From positions 337,124 to 401,123 of the forward strand of contig JAQGDQ010000181.1 of the NCBI GenBank assembly GCA_030141605.1: a DNA stretch of 64,000 nt, given 5' to 3'. Each line of letters begins with the position of its first letter. Within the stretch, counting starts at the first letter, position 1. The DNA comes from Tubiluchus corallicola (lineage: Eukaryota > Priapulida > Priapulimorpha > Priapulimorphida > Tubiluchidae). The notes beneath the pieces are model-generated. The model searched no databases and was not told where the DNA came from. It was given only the letters and a program-made list of their open reading frames with translations. A program made the translations under genes and the position numbers. Shown in pieces: positions 53,101-63,965 of the stretch.

Positions 53101-53864
53101 TATTGGGTAAGTGATACGAGCTGTCTTTCTTTATTTTCTTATGATTGTTAAATACTAGCATTTTTTGAAACATGTTGGTTGTAGATGCATGTGCCAATAG
53201 GCATACGTGTACTTTGTACCATTATTGTAATATATGAAATAAAAACTTGTACTCAAAAGTACTGTAACAATAACCAATATTATGTAGATTTTTTATGGCT
53301 ACCAACTGTTGTAGGAGTCTACTATTTTTATTTATTGATGTATTGAGTTGAATTATATTAGCACTGGAGCATGGCTGGAGCAGCATACATTGTAACTACT
53401 CAACTGTTTTCTCCACCTGAATACAGAAAAGCTCATTTTACCTCAATAACATAATCAACATAGCATTAACAAATGATGCGACTACTAAGAGAGACAGGGT
53501 GGCAAAAAGACCGACATATCATAGAGTCTACCAACCTTCAACTAATTTAATAACAAAACTCTACTTAGATTAGTACTGTGATCTATGTAAATTAAACTAT
53601 AATGTAAATGTATTTTAAATTATTATATTTTATCTGAAGGCAAACAAGGAACATAAACTATTATTGCAAATTTATAGCTCAAGCAGTTGGACCGAACTTG
53701 CTCTTAAACTTGCGTTAATATAATTATGCATGCAGTAACATGTTTCTGTTCATTTAAGTTAGGTTTATCGTTCAATAATAACAATTAACCAAAAAATAAA
53801 ACCAATCACCTTCATTTTGCAGCTTATCGTGCAATTTTCGAATAAACTTCTTGGATTTTTTCAT
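33054..53864 (-). CDS. Giant nuclear-type protein: helical N-terminus, acidic region, 41-aa basic repeats; CDS split by a transposon
   Basis: Exons: 53810-53864, 52237-52360, 51309-51502, 50121-50191, 49494-49745, 48657-48830, 46516-46693, 45999-46156, 45701-45808, one giant exon 44128-33973, and 33054-33088. All phases match. Without the element at 39,043-42,446 the CDS is 8097 nt (2698 aa). Residues 1-438 start very basic (MKKSKKF) and look all-helical, HEAT/ARM-like. Residues about 439-980 are extremely Glu/Asp/Ser-rich. About 1000-2050 is a Ser/Thr-rich disordered region, followed by about 14 tandem 41-aa repeats and a short tail. The composition suggests a nuclear, nucleolar or chromatin scaffold. 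I do not recognise the family; URB2, RRP1, RIF1 and Ki-67 were considered and not supported. An in-frame stop lies five codons before the ATG. As the sequence stands, without splicing, the frame enters the element and ends at 42,323. Confidence 0.82.
34165..35900 (-). repeat. Coding tandem array, 123-bp (41-aa) unit, about 14 units
   Basis: The spacing of the conserved RRKMAD codons is 123 bp (for example 34,861, 34,984, 35,107 on the plus-strand complement). Each unit has EEQSPARARKRK, a short linker, then NRRKMADSKDKAAEPQ. Two basic clusters (KRK and RRK) about seven residues apart resemble a bipartite nuclear signal, and seven units contain SPAR, the S-P-x-R form favoured by CDKs. Units at the 5' and 3' ends carry small insertions. 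A variant unit with PSANN and YRDKAAEPQSKG appears twice, 615 bp apart (five units), showing a block duplication. The antisense frame at 34,101-35,105 is a shadow. Confidence 0.92.
39039..39042. other. Left TTAA target-site copy
   Basis: This TTAA flanks the inner-left end of the inserted element, with its partner at 42,447-42,450. Keeping a single copy joins the two coding halves in the same frame (ATT AAC across the junction). Confidence 0.85.
39043..42446. mobile_element. 3.4-kb palindromic TTAA-flanked element inserted in a coding exon
   Basis: The left end reads GAGTCATTCCG, inverted at the right end as CGGAATGACTC. The arms (about 39,043-39,533 and 41,945-42,446) are long inverted repeats, closest in the outer about 230 bp and with indels inward; they share strings such as AGTGGAAGGTGACAAATC and GATGTACCCCACAGCC. 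TTAA flanks both sides, the target preference known for piggyBac-type elements, but the ends do not match the piggyBac CCC/TTT ends I know, so the superfamily is open. Between the arms are about 1.07 kb without a gene and the AGAGACAC microsatellite. No transposase was seen, so it is non-autonomous (foldback or MITE-like). It interrupts codon 998 of the giant gene. Confidence 0.88.
40606..41833 (+). repeat. Compound AGAGACAC/GAGACAGA microsatellite with a (CA)n core
   Basis: About 1.23 kb of degenerate GAGACAGA, GAGACACA and related words, with an uninterrupted (AC)n run at about 41,053-41,116. Because the words contain no stop codons, long open frames appear on both strands; these are artefacts. 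The tract is the core of the palindromic element. Confidence 0.97.
42447..42450. other. Right TTAA target-site copy
   Basis: This is the partner of the TTAA at 39,039-39,042. Beyond it the reading frame of the acidic half of the giant gene resumes directly. Confidence 0.85.
44485..44900 (+). repeat. Direct repeat copy A in intron 9 of the giant gene
   Basis: Strings TTTCTAAGCTGAGATAA, CACTGAAAAACxTAATC, AAATCCAGTAGAxGGCTC and CAAAGCAAAATGxTTGC occur in the same order as in 46,985-47,440. The copies are diverged but collinear over about 420 bp. No coding content was recognised. It abuts the transposase relic. Confidence 0.7.
44945..45233 (+). pseudogene. pogo/Tigger-type DDE transposase relic
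   Basis: The translation shows VDNCTAH, then after a one-base frameshift LPANTTSLIQPCDQG, then LKAYYRREM and a stop at 45,160, after which similarity seems to continue to about 45,233. DNxxAH and QPCDQG hold the second and third catalytic Asp residues of Tigger/pogo (CENP-B-like) transposases. The N-terminal part is missing. The element ends at 45,526 with the CTACTG terminus, so this is a truncated, dead copy in intron 9 of the giant gene. Confidence 0.75.
45310..45526 (-). mobile_element. Terminal region of the pogo-like element, matching 3,958-4,160 inverted
   Basis: The reverse complement begins CAGTAGTCACCGTTTAATAG and continues with ACTCACTTTGGGAC and GTGTTTTGA as in the copy at 3,958. 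TA follows the terminus at 45,527-45,528. It forms the 3' end of the element carrying the transposase relic; the other terminus was not found. Confidence 0.7.
46985..47440 (+). repeat. Direct repeat copy B in intron 6 of the giant gene
   Basis: It is collinear with 44,485-44,900 (see the shared strings listed there), with a longer 5' segment. The exon at 46,516-46,693 lies outside it. No open frame is conserved between the copies, which argues for a non-coding mobile element or an old duplication. Confidence 0.65.
51725..51870 (+). repeat. Imperfect tandem AT-rich repeat
   Basis: The words ATGCTAAACTATACACATCTTAC and ATTATATxATGCT-type recur about three times with a period of roughly 60 bp. 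The block is immediately left of a short foldback element. Confidence 0.6.
51871..51952. mobile_element. 82-bp foldback MITE
   Basis: CAGTCAAACCCCGTTA at the left end pairs with TAACGAGGTTTGACTG at the right end. TA follows the right end. Ends of the CAGT-CAAACC-CGTTA kind resemble small Tigger/pogo-derived MITEs. It lies in intron 2 of the giant gene. Confidence 0.7.
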
Positions 53865-54433
53865 CTTTCTTTCTAATTAATCAGCGTAACAATGTATAAT
53901 TTTGTATAAAAAATTTTTCAACACATTAATGCGGTGCGCGGTGGAGTGTAGTGAGTCGACATCTATTGGTAATTATGGAAACTGTGGAAAGACCAAACTT
54001 TACTTTTTTTGTTGAGCGGTGGCGCCACGCAAACTTTACCGCTTTACTGCCATATAAAAAAACGTTCTAAATTAAAAACTTCCCATAAAACGCATCACTT
54101 TTAATCCCTACGCATACTTTCAGGAACAACCTACGATTGCTACATGCACCTATTTGTTACAGTAATAAAACAAATTAGTTAATTTTTTTACGGAAAAATC
54201 AAGCTAATAAAAAGTTCGTTAAAGTGTGTATTAATCCGTTCCTAAAAGCAAAGGAGTTCAGTGATCTCCTTCTGAATTTATTAGTGAATGTAAAATTTTT
54301 GTATGTTTTTGGTTTTATACGTTTATCTTTTTTGTAATTTCTTTGACGCTAGTTGGATAGAGTATGCGACTTCGTCACAACCATTTTATAGCTTTTTACA
54401 CAAATCTATGAGGGCTAATTGTGTGGTAACTTA
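53865..54433. promoter_or_regulatory. Short divergent promoter region (giant gene / ataxin-2-like)
   Basis: Only 569 bp separate the two start codons on opposite strands. The part next to the giant gene (53,925-54,045) has several CpGs and a GCGGTGCGCGG cluster, unlike the AT-rich surroundings. A bidirectional promoter is the simplest reading. No TATA box was seen at a convincing distance. Confidence 0.6.
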
Positions 54434-57400
54434 ATGACTGACGCCATGATGATGAACCCGAACACTAAAAAGAGAGGGTCACGTACTATGCCGGGAAGGT
54501 AAAAGAAAATTCTTATTTTTCTGTTGATACTTGATACATTTGTTATTAGATAGCTTCATCGCTTCACACTACATTGTAAACTAAACCGATAGTATAGCAA
54601 TTGTAAGCTACCATATACTATTTTTATGCATGTGTTTTGTAAACTAGTTAGTAGCAAAGTATCTTCTCTTCTACCCACAGTTCCAGTTCATGCTGTAGTA
54701 GATAGTAGTAGATAGACAACTACTACTCTGTAACTAATTAACAATCACGAACTAAAATTTGAGGAGTTTGTGGCAGTAGATTAGAAAGAGACTGAAAGAA
54801 AACTTAGATAAGTGTAATCTCAAGTTCATTATAGTAAGTGGTCCACATTTTTATGACAAGTCACCTGGGGAGGACTTGCCCCTATCATGGCCAATGGCTG
54901 CTCCAGGTAAGTATAAGGGGTTACAGTTAGAAAGGGGAAATACTGTAATGACAAATAATTGTGCTAATACAATACAAAATAACGAGTATCCAATACACAA
55001 CTATCCAGAAACTTTTCTCGCATTCCACATGCCAACAGAACAGGTGTTCAGATGGCAAGAGGCCAAAAGAACCACAGAACCATTACTTGCCAACTAAGAT
55101 ATAGAGCTCTCTGTTAGCAGGCCTATGTTATGATTTCATTATGGTTCAAACCACAACGTGGAGAATGCGAAAATAAATGGATTTCACTATGAATACTGGG
55201 TTGGAGAACTAGAATTTTTAATGCTACTTGCACATCTTCATATATCTCCTATCAGTTAAATGAGGTATCTGTTGATGTCCTTCTTTGAAGCAGTTAAGGT
55301 TATCGTTAACAGGGTTTCAAACAACTTGAAAAATTGCACAGTGCTGAAGTTAGTACAGGTATTAATTTAATGATTTGTTTAAAGTTTTCCAGTAATTATT
55401 TGTTTAAGAGGAAATTGAGGAGCTAAACTTCAAAATTGAAGATTTTTCGTGCTTTTTTTCAAAAGCTCTAGTCCGATTCTGGCTGTCTTTTGGACTGGTG
55501 TTTGAGTCCTTGTTTGGTTCTGATTCGTGTTATCTAGATGTCCACGATAGTCCTAGTGCTGTATAGTAGTGCTGGTTTTCTGGTCATGGATTGCAACTAC
55601 ACGTTATGCTCTGGACTAGTTTAATCGTGGCTTTATTATTATTATTATTAATTATTAATTTTTTATCATATAAAACTTTATACAGTAGTGTGATTTTAGT
55701 ATTAACAGTTATTAATACCATGAGTGAAAATTTTCTTTAGTGTTTATAAAAGCATCGTGATTTCAGTATTCTACTTGTAACAATATTTAACCTTCAATTT
55801 ATTTCTTGGCAAGTCTCATGTTTTTTATTGATTTTCAGGGGTGGTGGTGGAAACCGATTCAAACCAGAGCGAAACATACAGGTAAAGCTAATGTATTGTG
55901 ATTATACACTAATCGAATTTGAGTATATTTTTGCATCGATCTTTTCTTGCTTTTCTCAAAATGGAGTGTGGCTACTCATGACACACATGTTCCTATTACT
56001 GAAAGATTTGTTTTCTTTTTATTCGGCAAATACTCACTACTGGTGCTCATGATACGTGCCAATTATTTGCCAAAACTAATTAACAGCAAATTTAAACTTC
56101 AGAGTTGGATTATAATTATACATAAGTACTTCATGTAGCATTACAAAAAATTGGTAAAAAAAAGTTGGTAAAAATGTAATTTTTTTGACAATTTTTTAAC
56201 AGTTCATATGTCTACTTTCACACACTTCTAGATATCTGAAAAGTTAGCCATTTGGACAGGTCAAAGTTTTTTGGCAAACTAGCAAAATTTTGGACAAGTT
56301 ATTTTATTTTAAAAAAAATTGTGCTGGCTATTGATATTTTTGAATAGCAGATTGCAGTTTATATTACGAATTTGTTGCAGCTTGACAGTTTGCGAGGCCT
56401 TGTTACAACATAGTGCCAATCTGCCAAATCATTTTCTACATTTACTGTTTATGTTTTTTAATTATTTTACAAGCACTGTCGTATTAATTTGGTCACCTCA
56501 GGCTTGTGTCAGTAGTATCTACAGTCATTACAGTGTCAGCCATTATTGATACTATTACGTACACTCCAAATTTATATTTATTAGCAAAAGTATCAATTCC
56601 AGTCAGTGGGTAATCTCTGAACTAAAAATGATGATTGGTTATGGGAACCAACTGTTTTACTGGAAATATTCACTGCCTCAAAACTGAAGTGAAGAACAGC
56701 TTACATAATTAAATTTTGTTTCTAGACTATGCTCAGTATATTGCAGCTTATAGCATCGTAAGCTAAAGTCGCTTAAATGAAAAAAATGTAATATTAAAAT
56801 GTAAAATGTACCGCTTTTCATTTTGTCGAGTTCTTGACGTATTTCATTTTGCATGTTTTCAACAATACAAATGCAGCAGCTTGACTAGGGCATTTTTAAA
56901 CAGAAGTTGAATAGGTAATGCTCACAATGTAATAAGCGCTTTTTTAATTTTTAAGCGAAATGTTTTTAAATCTGCGTAGTCATACACCTTTTTAACAGTC
57001 ATTGTACACGGTACTGTTATTAACTGAACCTCATTTAAAGCCGATGTTTAGAACAAGCAGTTTGTGTGTTTATTTAGTTTAGCTTATACGTGCGCTCTGA
57101 CCCTGCTCGCATTACCAGAAAGAGAAAACTTTGCCACGAGCATTCCAGGCATTGTACCTGTAATCTTAGATGCCCTTCATTCTCTTCTGCTTGCTAAATC
57201 CTTGGCCCATTTATTTAATCTGCAAAGAGAATAAGTCTATAAGTTCTTATCGTGGATTCTATGATATGTACAAGTCTGGTACAGTTCAGTGATTTTTGTT
57301 GGAAATAGTTATAGTCCAGAATATGCAGAGTTAGCAAATAGCCAAAATTGCTTTATAGGACAGTTGCATGACTCCCTCAAAGAGGTGCTAAATTTTCATC

Positions 57401-60400
57401 ACGATTTTTTTGCGTAAATTACTTGTTGTGTCTGCTGTTCTTGTTTCATACACTTTCATACACTGTTCATTGTTTGCATAAGACAATTCCATGATCCCTT
57501 CCTGAACGAGGTGCTAAATTTTCATTACATTTTTTACATAAACTATTTGATTGTTTTGGCTAGTATTTAAAGATAGCAAGCATATTGGAAAGAGACATGG
57601 CAACAGTCATCAAACATTCTGTATCAGCCACCATTCTTAAATATCACATTACGTTATTAAGCTACTGTTTAGAGCCTAAAAAGATTTCTACTTAATTTAA
57701 CAATTCCTGTCAGTTTAGCCAGTTTTTGAGTGTTTGTAACATAATGATTGTTCAGTCAACCACACAGACAGCCCGAAGCACTGACTATGCCATTAGGGAC
57801 TATTTTTGTTCATTAATTGTTTTCCCAGTGGCATACTCATTTTCTGCCTACCCAAGATTTGTATGACTGTGTGTGTGTATATGTGTGTCATTTACCAAGC
57901 AAACTGAACTTGTGTAAACATTTTAGCTTGTTAGCCCGTGTTATTTTCACTAACTGACTCAAGGTTCGAGGGCTTGTTTTAATTTTGAAAGGCTTCTGCT
58001 ACAGACAAACCGAACTTTCACTTTTCTTTTTGAGTGTGAGTGAGACTTTACAATGTAGTGCTAGAGTGCCGATGCTTAATGTATAATAACATTTAATGTT
58101 CCACATATTTATGGGTATTAATATTTTGTGTGACCTGTGTGAATTAATATCTACGAAGGTACAACGAATAGTAAATAAAAACAAAAATAACTTATGTTTA
58201 TCGAAGAACGAGACACCATAAACAACAGCGGCAGCTGTGGGATTATAAAACAATTTAACAGAGTCAAAAACTTGTGTCGTGCTTCTGCAAACTTTGAAGT
58301 AAAATTTAGCGTACTTTCCAAGAAACTTCTGGCATTCACAGAATTATAAATTAAGTAGATCCTAACAGATTCTGGAAAACTCATTTTTGATTATTGCAGT
58401 TTATTGTGTATCGTTGCTTTGCTTGCTGGTGATTGCAATGCAAGTGTGTGTAGAATCGCTGATCATTTTTAAGTGTATTTTTGTTACTAAAACATCTTGA
58501 AATTCAACATGTTTGATGTGCTACAGTTTTGTGAAACCCTGTTGAGTATGGTGAATGTTTTGTTTCATTGGTAACTATGTTAACTGTTGAACTAGATAGT
58601 GATTTCGGTTATCCTGGACAGATATTTTCATCATCGGTTTGGACAAGTGTTTTGAATGCTCTTGTTTTGTGGATGTTCTTCTGTTATTCCATTAGGTGGT
58701 TCTTGACGAGGGTTTCTTACTACATCTACGCATCAGACGAACTGGAATATTATTAATCATGTGACGTTAGTGCACTTTTGAGGATTTATTTATTGCAACT
58801 TAAACCAGGATGGTACTTTACTGAAATCATGGCTCCAATTGATATTGATTTAGCGTGCATACATCAGATTTCCTTACATTCTGTGAGTTTCTGTTCTTGT
58901 TTTTTTGTGCACATTTTCACGTCTTGCAACTTTTCTCTTTAGTCTTCATTAGTACAAAAAGTTAATGGACAAGAAAAGAAATGGAGGTATCTGAAGTAGG
59001 TTTCAGAAAAGTTACCTTAAAAAATTATATTACTTTTAGCAATTTTATGCACATATTGTACTCTCGTTAAAAGGAATTTTTGTTTGTTTTCATTTTAAAT
59101 CTCCCGCATTACTGTTCCGAAGTCGCCATTGCATGACGTTACCTACGCAAACATAAATCAGGTGAAGAAAGGGCAATGTTAAATTATGTCCCAAAAAAAC
59201 TTTCCATGCAAATCTATATTACTTAGCATTTCGATTACCTGCTGGAGAGATTTATGTAACTAGAAATGATTTAAAATATTTGTGTCAATTGTTAAAATGT
59301 CGCTGGCTCCCCCTCCAGGATGTGCCACTCACTAGCCAATAACATATTTTTAATCTCATTAGCAAGTTAACAGCAATTTAAAATTTTACTTAGTTAGTAA
59401 CATGAGTGTTACGCATGCTCTGATTATTTTTGTACACTTAATGGAATGTTATCTAAACTTATGTCAAGCGACCTACCATTGAAATTGCTGCGACTAATGG
59501 TCATTGCAGGAGTTTAAATTTACAAGTTTTGTACATCGTTACTGCCGACCAAGCCCTGCATGCAAAAGGGCAGTATGTAAGTGGTACAAAAATTTAAGAC
59601 AAATTTTTTAAGCTTGCTGTAAGTGGAGGTTTTTCTTGTGCTGTAGCAATTCTAAACCTCTCGTAAAGCTTATCGAACTTGCTTTAAGTTAGTCGCTGGT
59701 CAGTATCTGAATATCAATTATACAACTGACTCAGCTGTAAAAACGATGCAATTTTATTAGTTAGTGAGCAACCACAAATGTAAATTAAGGACTACAGTGG
59801 TTAATGTCGTAGACATCACTTATGCATAAAGCTGAATATTTTATTAGATCATAATACATACATTTTTTGGGATAAATTTAAATGTTTTTGTGAAGGCTGA
59901 AGGGACTAGTTTTTTATAGATCAGAGAATTATCAGATAAAAATTACGCTAGTATTACCAATATTTGTTTGACTATGAATCACCTACTGATGCACCAGAAA
60001 AACGCCAGAAAGGCAGTCTTTATCCAGTCATTAGTATCCTCAGTCATCATTGTACATAAAAACTGCAAAATACTTTCAATTCAGAATTTGTTCACCAACC
60101 TTGGGGGCAGCATGGCACAGTAACTACAGATGACTTCTTTTCTTGCATGCTTAGCCGTGAAGATTACATGCAAGGTCTTGAGTCACAGTTTGCTATATGC
60201 CAAAGGGTCATAAGGACCTCCTTTTCGGTGATAAAATTCTGGTCATTCATATTATACAAGTAATCTTAACATATTTCATATGGACCTCCTTTTCGGTAAT
60301 AAAATTCTGGTCATTCATATTATACAAGTAATTGCACCACTTCTTTGATGTTTCTTTCTTTGTTTTAAATCCATTGCTATCAATTATCTTTTTAAAACAG

Positions 60401-63389
60401 TTCTTGTAAAAGAAAACTTGTTGCCTGACAAGTTCTAGCTTCACTAGAAAGCTCTGATCTCTGATATGACAGTCTGGAATCTTATTGTTGCTTCTTAATG
60501 ACATTATTTTGCCTCACTGTAAAAATCCGTGATGCCGTTATTCATTACCTTCTAAATAAACATTTTATAATTATACGGAACCTGTTCACACTGTGTTTGC
60601 TTGTTTCAGTTGAGAACAGATTTGAGCTTTGTTATTTTCTGCCTATTTTCCTGTGTGGTGCCATGTGGTCTCTTTCAAGAGGATTCAAGGTGTCCTTGTA
60701 TGAGCTAGGCAGAGTTCAGCAGAAAAGTCAGTAACTGTGTTTAGAAATGTTTCAGTATGCAGTGCAAGCTGTCAAATTAACTCGTGGATGAAAATAGGCA
60801 CAGTCTTGCTGTGTGTTTGATCCTCGAAAATATTTGTCATTCTTATTCATTGATTTATTACTAATCAGTTTAATAATAATAATAATAATCATAATAATAA
60901 ATTTATTTATTATACACAATATGTCTTAAAGCACTTTACAGCAATTGAGAAGATGTTACAACTGCAAAGTTAAATTACGAAGTTAAAAATATACCTTCAC
61001 AAACTTCAACAAATCATCAAACTTTGCACTAACAAAATAGCAGGAAGTTATCAAAATTGAATGACAGAATGAGACAAATTAAGAGAATGACAATGACAAT
61101 CCGAAGTTAGAGAAACAATCTTAAAATGTCTTTGTTAAAACTAATAAACTTGTCATTAATCGTTACGCAAAATTAAAGTTAATAAAATAGTTATTTAAAC
61201 ATTAAAGAGATGGGTTTTTGAGTGTTTTCTAAAAAGTGCAAAATCATTAATACATCATAATGTGTTGGGGAGGTTAGTTACGCAAAATTAAAGTTAATAA
61301 AATGTCAAATAGTTGATTGGAGGAACGAGTCTGATGTTCATCATCGCTTTCCTGTTATGAGCTGTAAGCTACCGTTCCACGTTAGTCTCTGTTTTCTAGT
61401 TGACCTTTCCCAGCATTCTCTTGGGTTACACATTCAACTGAGATTTTGTGTGGCTGAAAATACAAGTTCCTTACTTATTATGGTCATCACCTGGTCCAGG
61501 ATTCTAGACTCCAAACAGCCATGTATAATAACTTAACAGATACGCAGCTACACAGCTATTGTTACGTATTCATGTATATTGTGATTAACGTGGTATAACT
61601 TTTTACCCGCTTCATAATTTTAGGTATTTTAAAAGTATTAAAATGAAGTTGTATAGCTTTGTACTATATGATAAGACATTAATAATGAATGTATTCGAAC
61701 TTTCGTATTCGTATCTGACTGGTCCTTATTCTTTTCCCTATTTTTCGGAAATGTGCCCTCGCGAATTCAGTTAAAGAAGACATCGGTTAAAGAGTCACAG
61801 GTAAAAATGTCGTAGAAAAAAAAAGAAATAACCCTAGCCATAATTAATTGTGACTTTGTTACTGGTAAGACGCAGTTAAAGGGAAATCTTTCATATTTGC
61901 AATTATTTACATATTTGAGCTTGTGAAGCCTATAGAACAGCAAACTGAGTCTGCAAATCCTTACAGTCAACAAATGATATTATCTGTCTGGCAATGAATT
62001 GTCAGTTATGACGTAAATCTCTTAAAGCATTCTCATATTTAACGATGTTAGTTGGCCATGGACAAGACACGCGTCACTGATGACGGTAAAGCATGCATTG
62101 CATGACCTAGTTTTACTCGTTTTGTAAATCCTAAGTTGCTCGCCCTTTCCCACTTTCGCTGTTAAATGCCAGACGTGCCTGCCTGGTAAACTATGCAAAG
62201 GAAATCCGATACAGGTCGAGTTTGGCGACACGTACTCCTAGTTTTTGGGCGATACTAGGCGAGAAACTTGTAGCCCGAGGTTTTCATAGATCACCGGCTA
62301 CCTTAAACCATTTATTTATTACCCAATTTTATTTACTCTATGATTATCAGGTTGACAAGTTTTTAAATGTGGCTGCTCAGTACTTGTCTTTGTTATCTCC
62401 AGGTCTCTTGCTTTTGGCTTCTTTTATTGTGCTTCAGCTGCATCTCTGTAAATGAACTTCTAGTGAGTGTTGTGAACATCAGCGCTGTTTAATAAGCCAG
62501 TGAACGGTTGCTGAACTTCGCAATTTTACTACTCATTTCCCTTTTCCAAGTCTGTCCCACGCCTGACCTGAAAAGAAGGACGGTTCAATACTGTAATGAA
62601 TTCTAGCAAAAGCGAGAGAAAGTATTTGATGGAACTGATTTCTTGTTCTAATGGGCGTGTTCTCCTGCTACAACAGTTACTATTCTACAGTTTGCTCTGT
62701 CTGTGAACTCGTGTACAGTTTAATGCACTGTGTTTGACCTGTTGTCTGGGTTGCATTGCACTGTACAGAGCGGTTGTAGATCATTTTTAGAAATTGAGTG
62801 TGTTAAATTACGATGAATCCTGAATAAAAATAACCCGTCGTCTACCTTAGCCTGGCCTGACTTTGTTCTTTTTTCTGTCTAAATTGTGCTGTGTGGAAAA
62901 TTTCAAGTTTTCCAAATGGACGCCTTTCTCTTTTCGATTATTTTTTATTAATTTTATTTTTTGAGAGTTAAAAATACGTAATGTTAGCTAATAGGAGTTG
63001 CAAATATAGAATATAGCTTTTTAAATTACGTAGAAAAATGTGTGTAAAATAAAATACTTGAGAAAAATTGTAAGTTATTTGCCTATTATAAGGAACAAAG
63101 AATATTGCAATGGAGGCAAAGTTAATTATATACAAAACACACGTACAAATTTGTATCAAGCATCCAGGTAGTTTTAATTCAAACCTGTAGATTGTTATTC
63201 ATTACAAATTTATGATTAGTGATACTGATAAGCTTCTATATTATTAATGATGTTGTGGGGTTTTACGTTTAACCATAATCAGTCAAAATCAACAATAAAA
63301 GTAGTTTAATGTCAGTTTATTTTAATTTCTTGCAGACAGATGGCGTGTATGGCAATGGGAGGTTAATGCACACAGCTTCTTCACTAGTG
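54434..63389 (+). CDS. ATXN2: Ataxin-2-like protein, first three exons (continues beyond the window)
   Basis: Exons: 54434-54498, 55839-55881, 63336-63389, phases 2, 0 and 0, giving 54 residues. The N-terminus is Met-rich (MTDAMMMNPNTKKRG), then RGGGGNRFKPERN, then DGVYGNGRLMHTASSLV. The last stretch matches the start of the ataxin-2 LSm domain (family form D-G-x-Y-x-N-x-R-x-x-H-x-x-x-x-x-V). Ataxin-2 is a cytoplasmic RNA-binding regulator of translation and stress granules, with LSm, LsmAD and PAM2 elements; only the very start is here, so LsmAD and PAM2 cannot be checked. The start codon is the first ATG in the head-to-head spacer. Other small exons in the 7.5-kb intron cannot be excluded. 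Confidence 0.65.
60214..60334 (+). repeat. 68-bp tandem duplication
   Basis: GGACCTCCTTTTCGGT-ATAAAATTCTGGTCATTC and the following TATTATACAAGTAAT occur at 60,214 and again at 60,282, nearly identical. Confidence 0.9.
60870..61320 (+). repeat. Dispersed repeat after an (AAT)n run
   Basis: An (AAT)n tract leads into TTTATTTATTATACAC and AAGCACTTTACAGC, resembling 23,836-23,925. Within it TTACGCAAAATTAAAG plus TTAATAAAAT is repeated at about 61,162 and 61,277. Confidence 0.5.
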
Positions 63390-63865
63390 GTGAGTTATTT
63401 TATTCAAGGCTGTCCGTATCTAAGTAGCTGTTAATTATGTGCAGATTTATTAAATTACTACCACGTAATCATGGCAGGCTGTTCTGGACGATGTGGTCAT
63501 CCTGATCTCCGCAGGGCTTTTTCACTGCCCATTTTGTAGTCACTGTAAAGTTGTGACTAAAAATAAAAATTTGAAGAGTCAATGTATATGTATTCCATTG
63601 GTAGTAACTTTTTGCGAGAAAATTCTGAATATTCCATCATTTGCAAATGAGCCCTTTTCTTGTTTTTTAATATATTACTAGCTTCTGTTAATTCAAAAAT
63701 AATTTCAGTAATTGGCAATATTAGCTTTCTGTGCTGGCAGTGGCACATAATGTATAATATGCTGACATGTACTGTCTGAAAGTGGAAGCACATGTGGTGC
63801 CCAGGCTTTGAAACACAGATTAGGTACTCAACACTAAGACAGTGTGGCCAGAAGCTTAATATGGG

Positions 63866-63878
63866 AATAGTCTCTCTC

Positions 63879-63936
<58 letters not shown>

Positions 63937-63965
63937 TTTCTGTCTTTCTCTGTCTGTCTCTCTCT
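63866..63965 (+). repeat. (TC)n microsatellite
   Basis: A long TC run with a few TTTC and GTC interruptions near the right edge. The open frames across it are artefacts. Confidence 0.95.

Larger units (their letters stand above)
55882..63335. other. Intron 2 of the ataxin-2-like gene (7.45 kb)
   Basis: No exon was recognised. It holds a 68-bp tandem duplication (60,214-60,350) and an AAT-rich dispersed repeat with an internal direct repeat (60,870-61,320). The rest is AT-rich unique sequence with only short chance frames. Confidence 0.5.

Noticed and set aside
33054-53864. Assignment of the giant gene to RIF1, URB2, RRP1 or Ki-67
   Set aside because: Acidic and basic low-complexity content alone suggested these, but no FHA domain, Urb2 C-terminal domain, RRP1 core or clear PP1-binding pair could be seen.
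54876-55097. 73-codon plus-strand frame as an exon of the ataxin-2-like gene
   Set aside because: It does not join in phase with exons 1 and 2 through visible splice sites and has no similarity I recognise.
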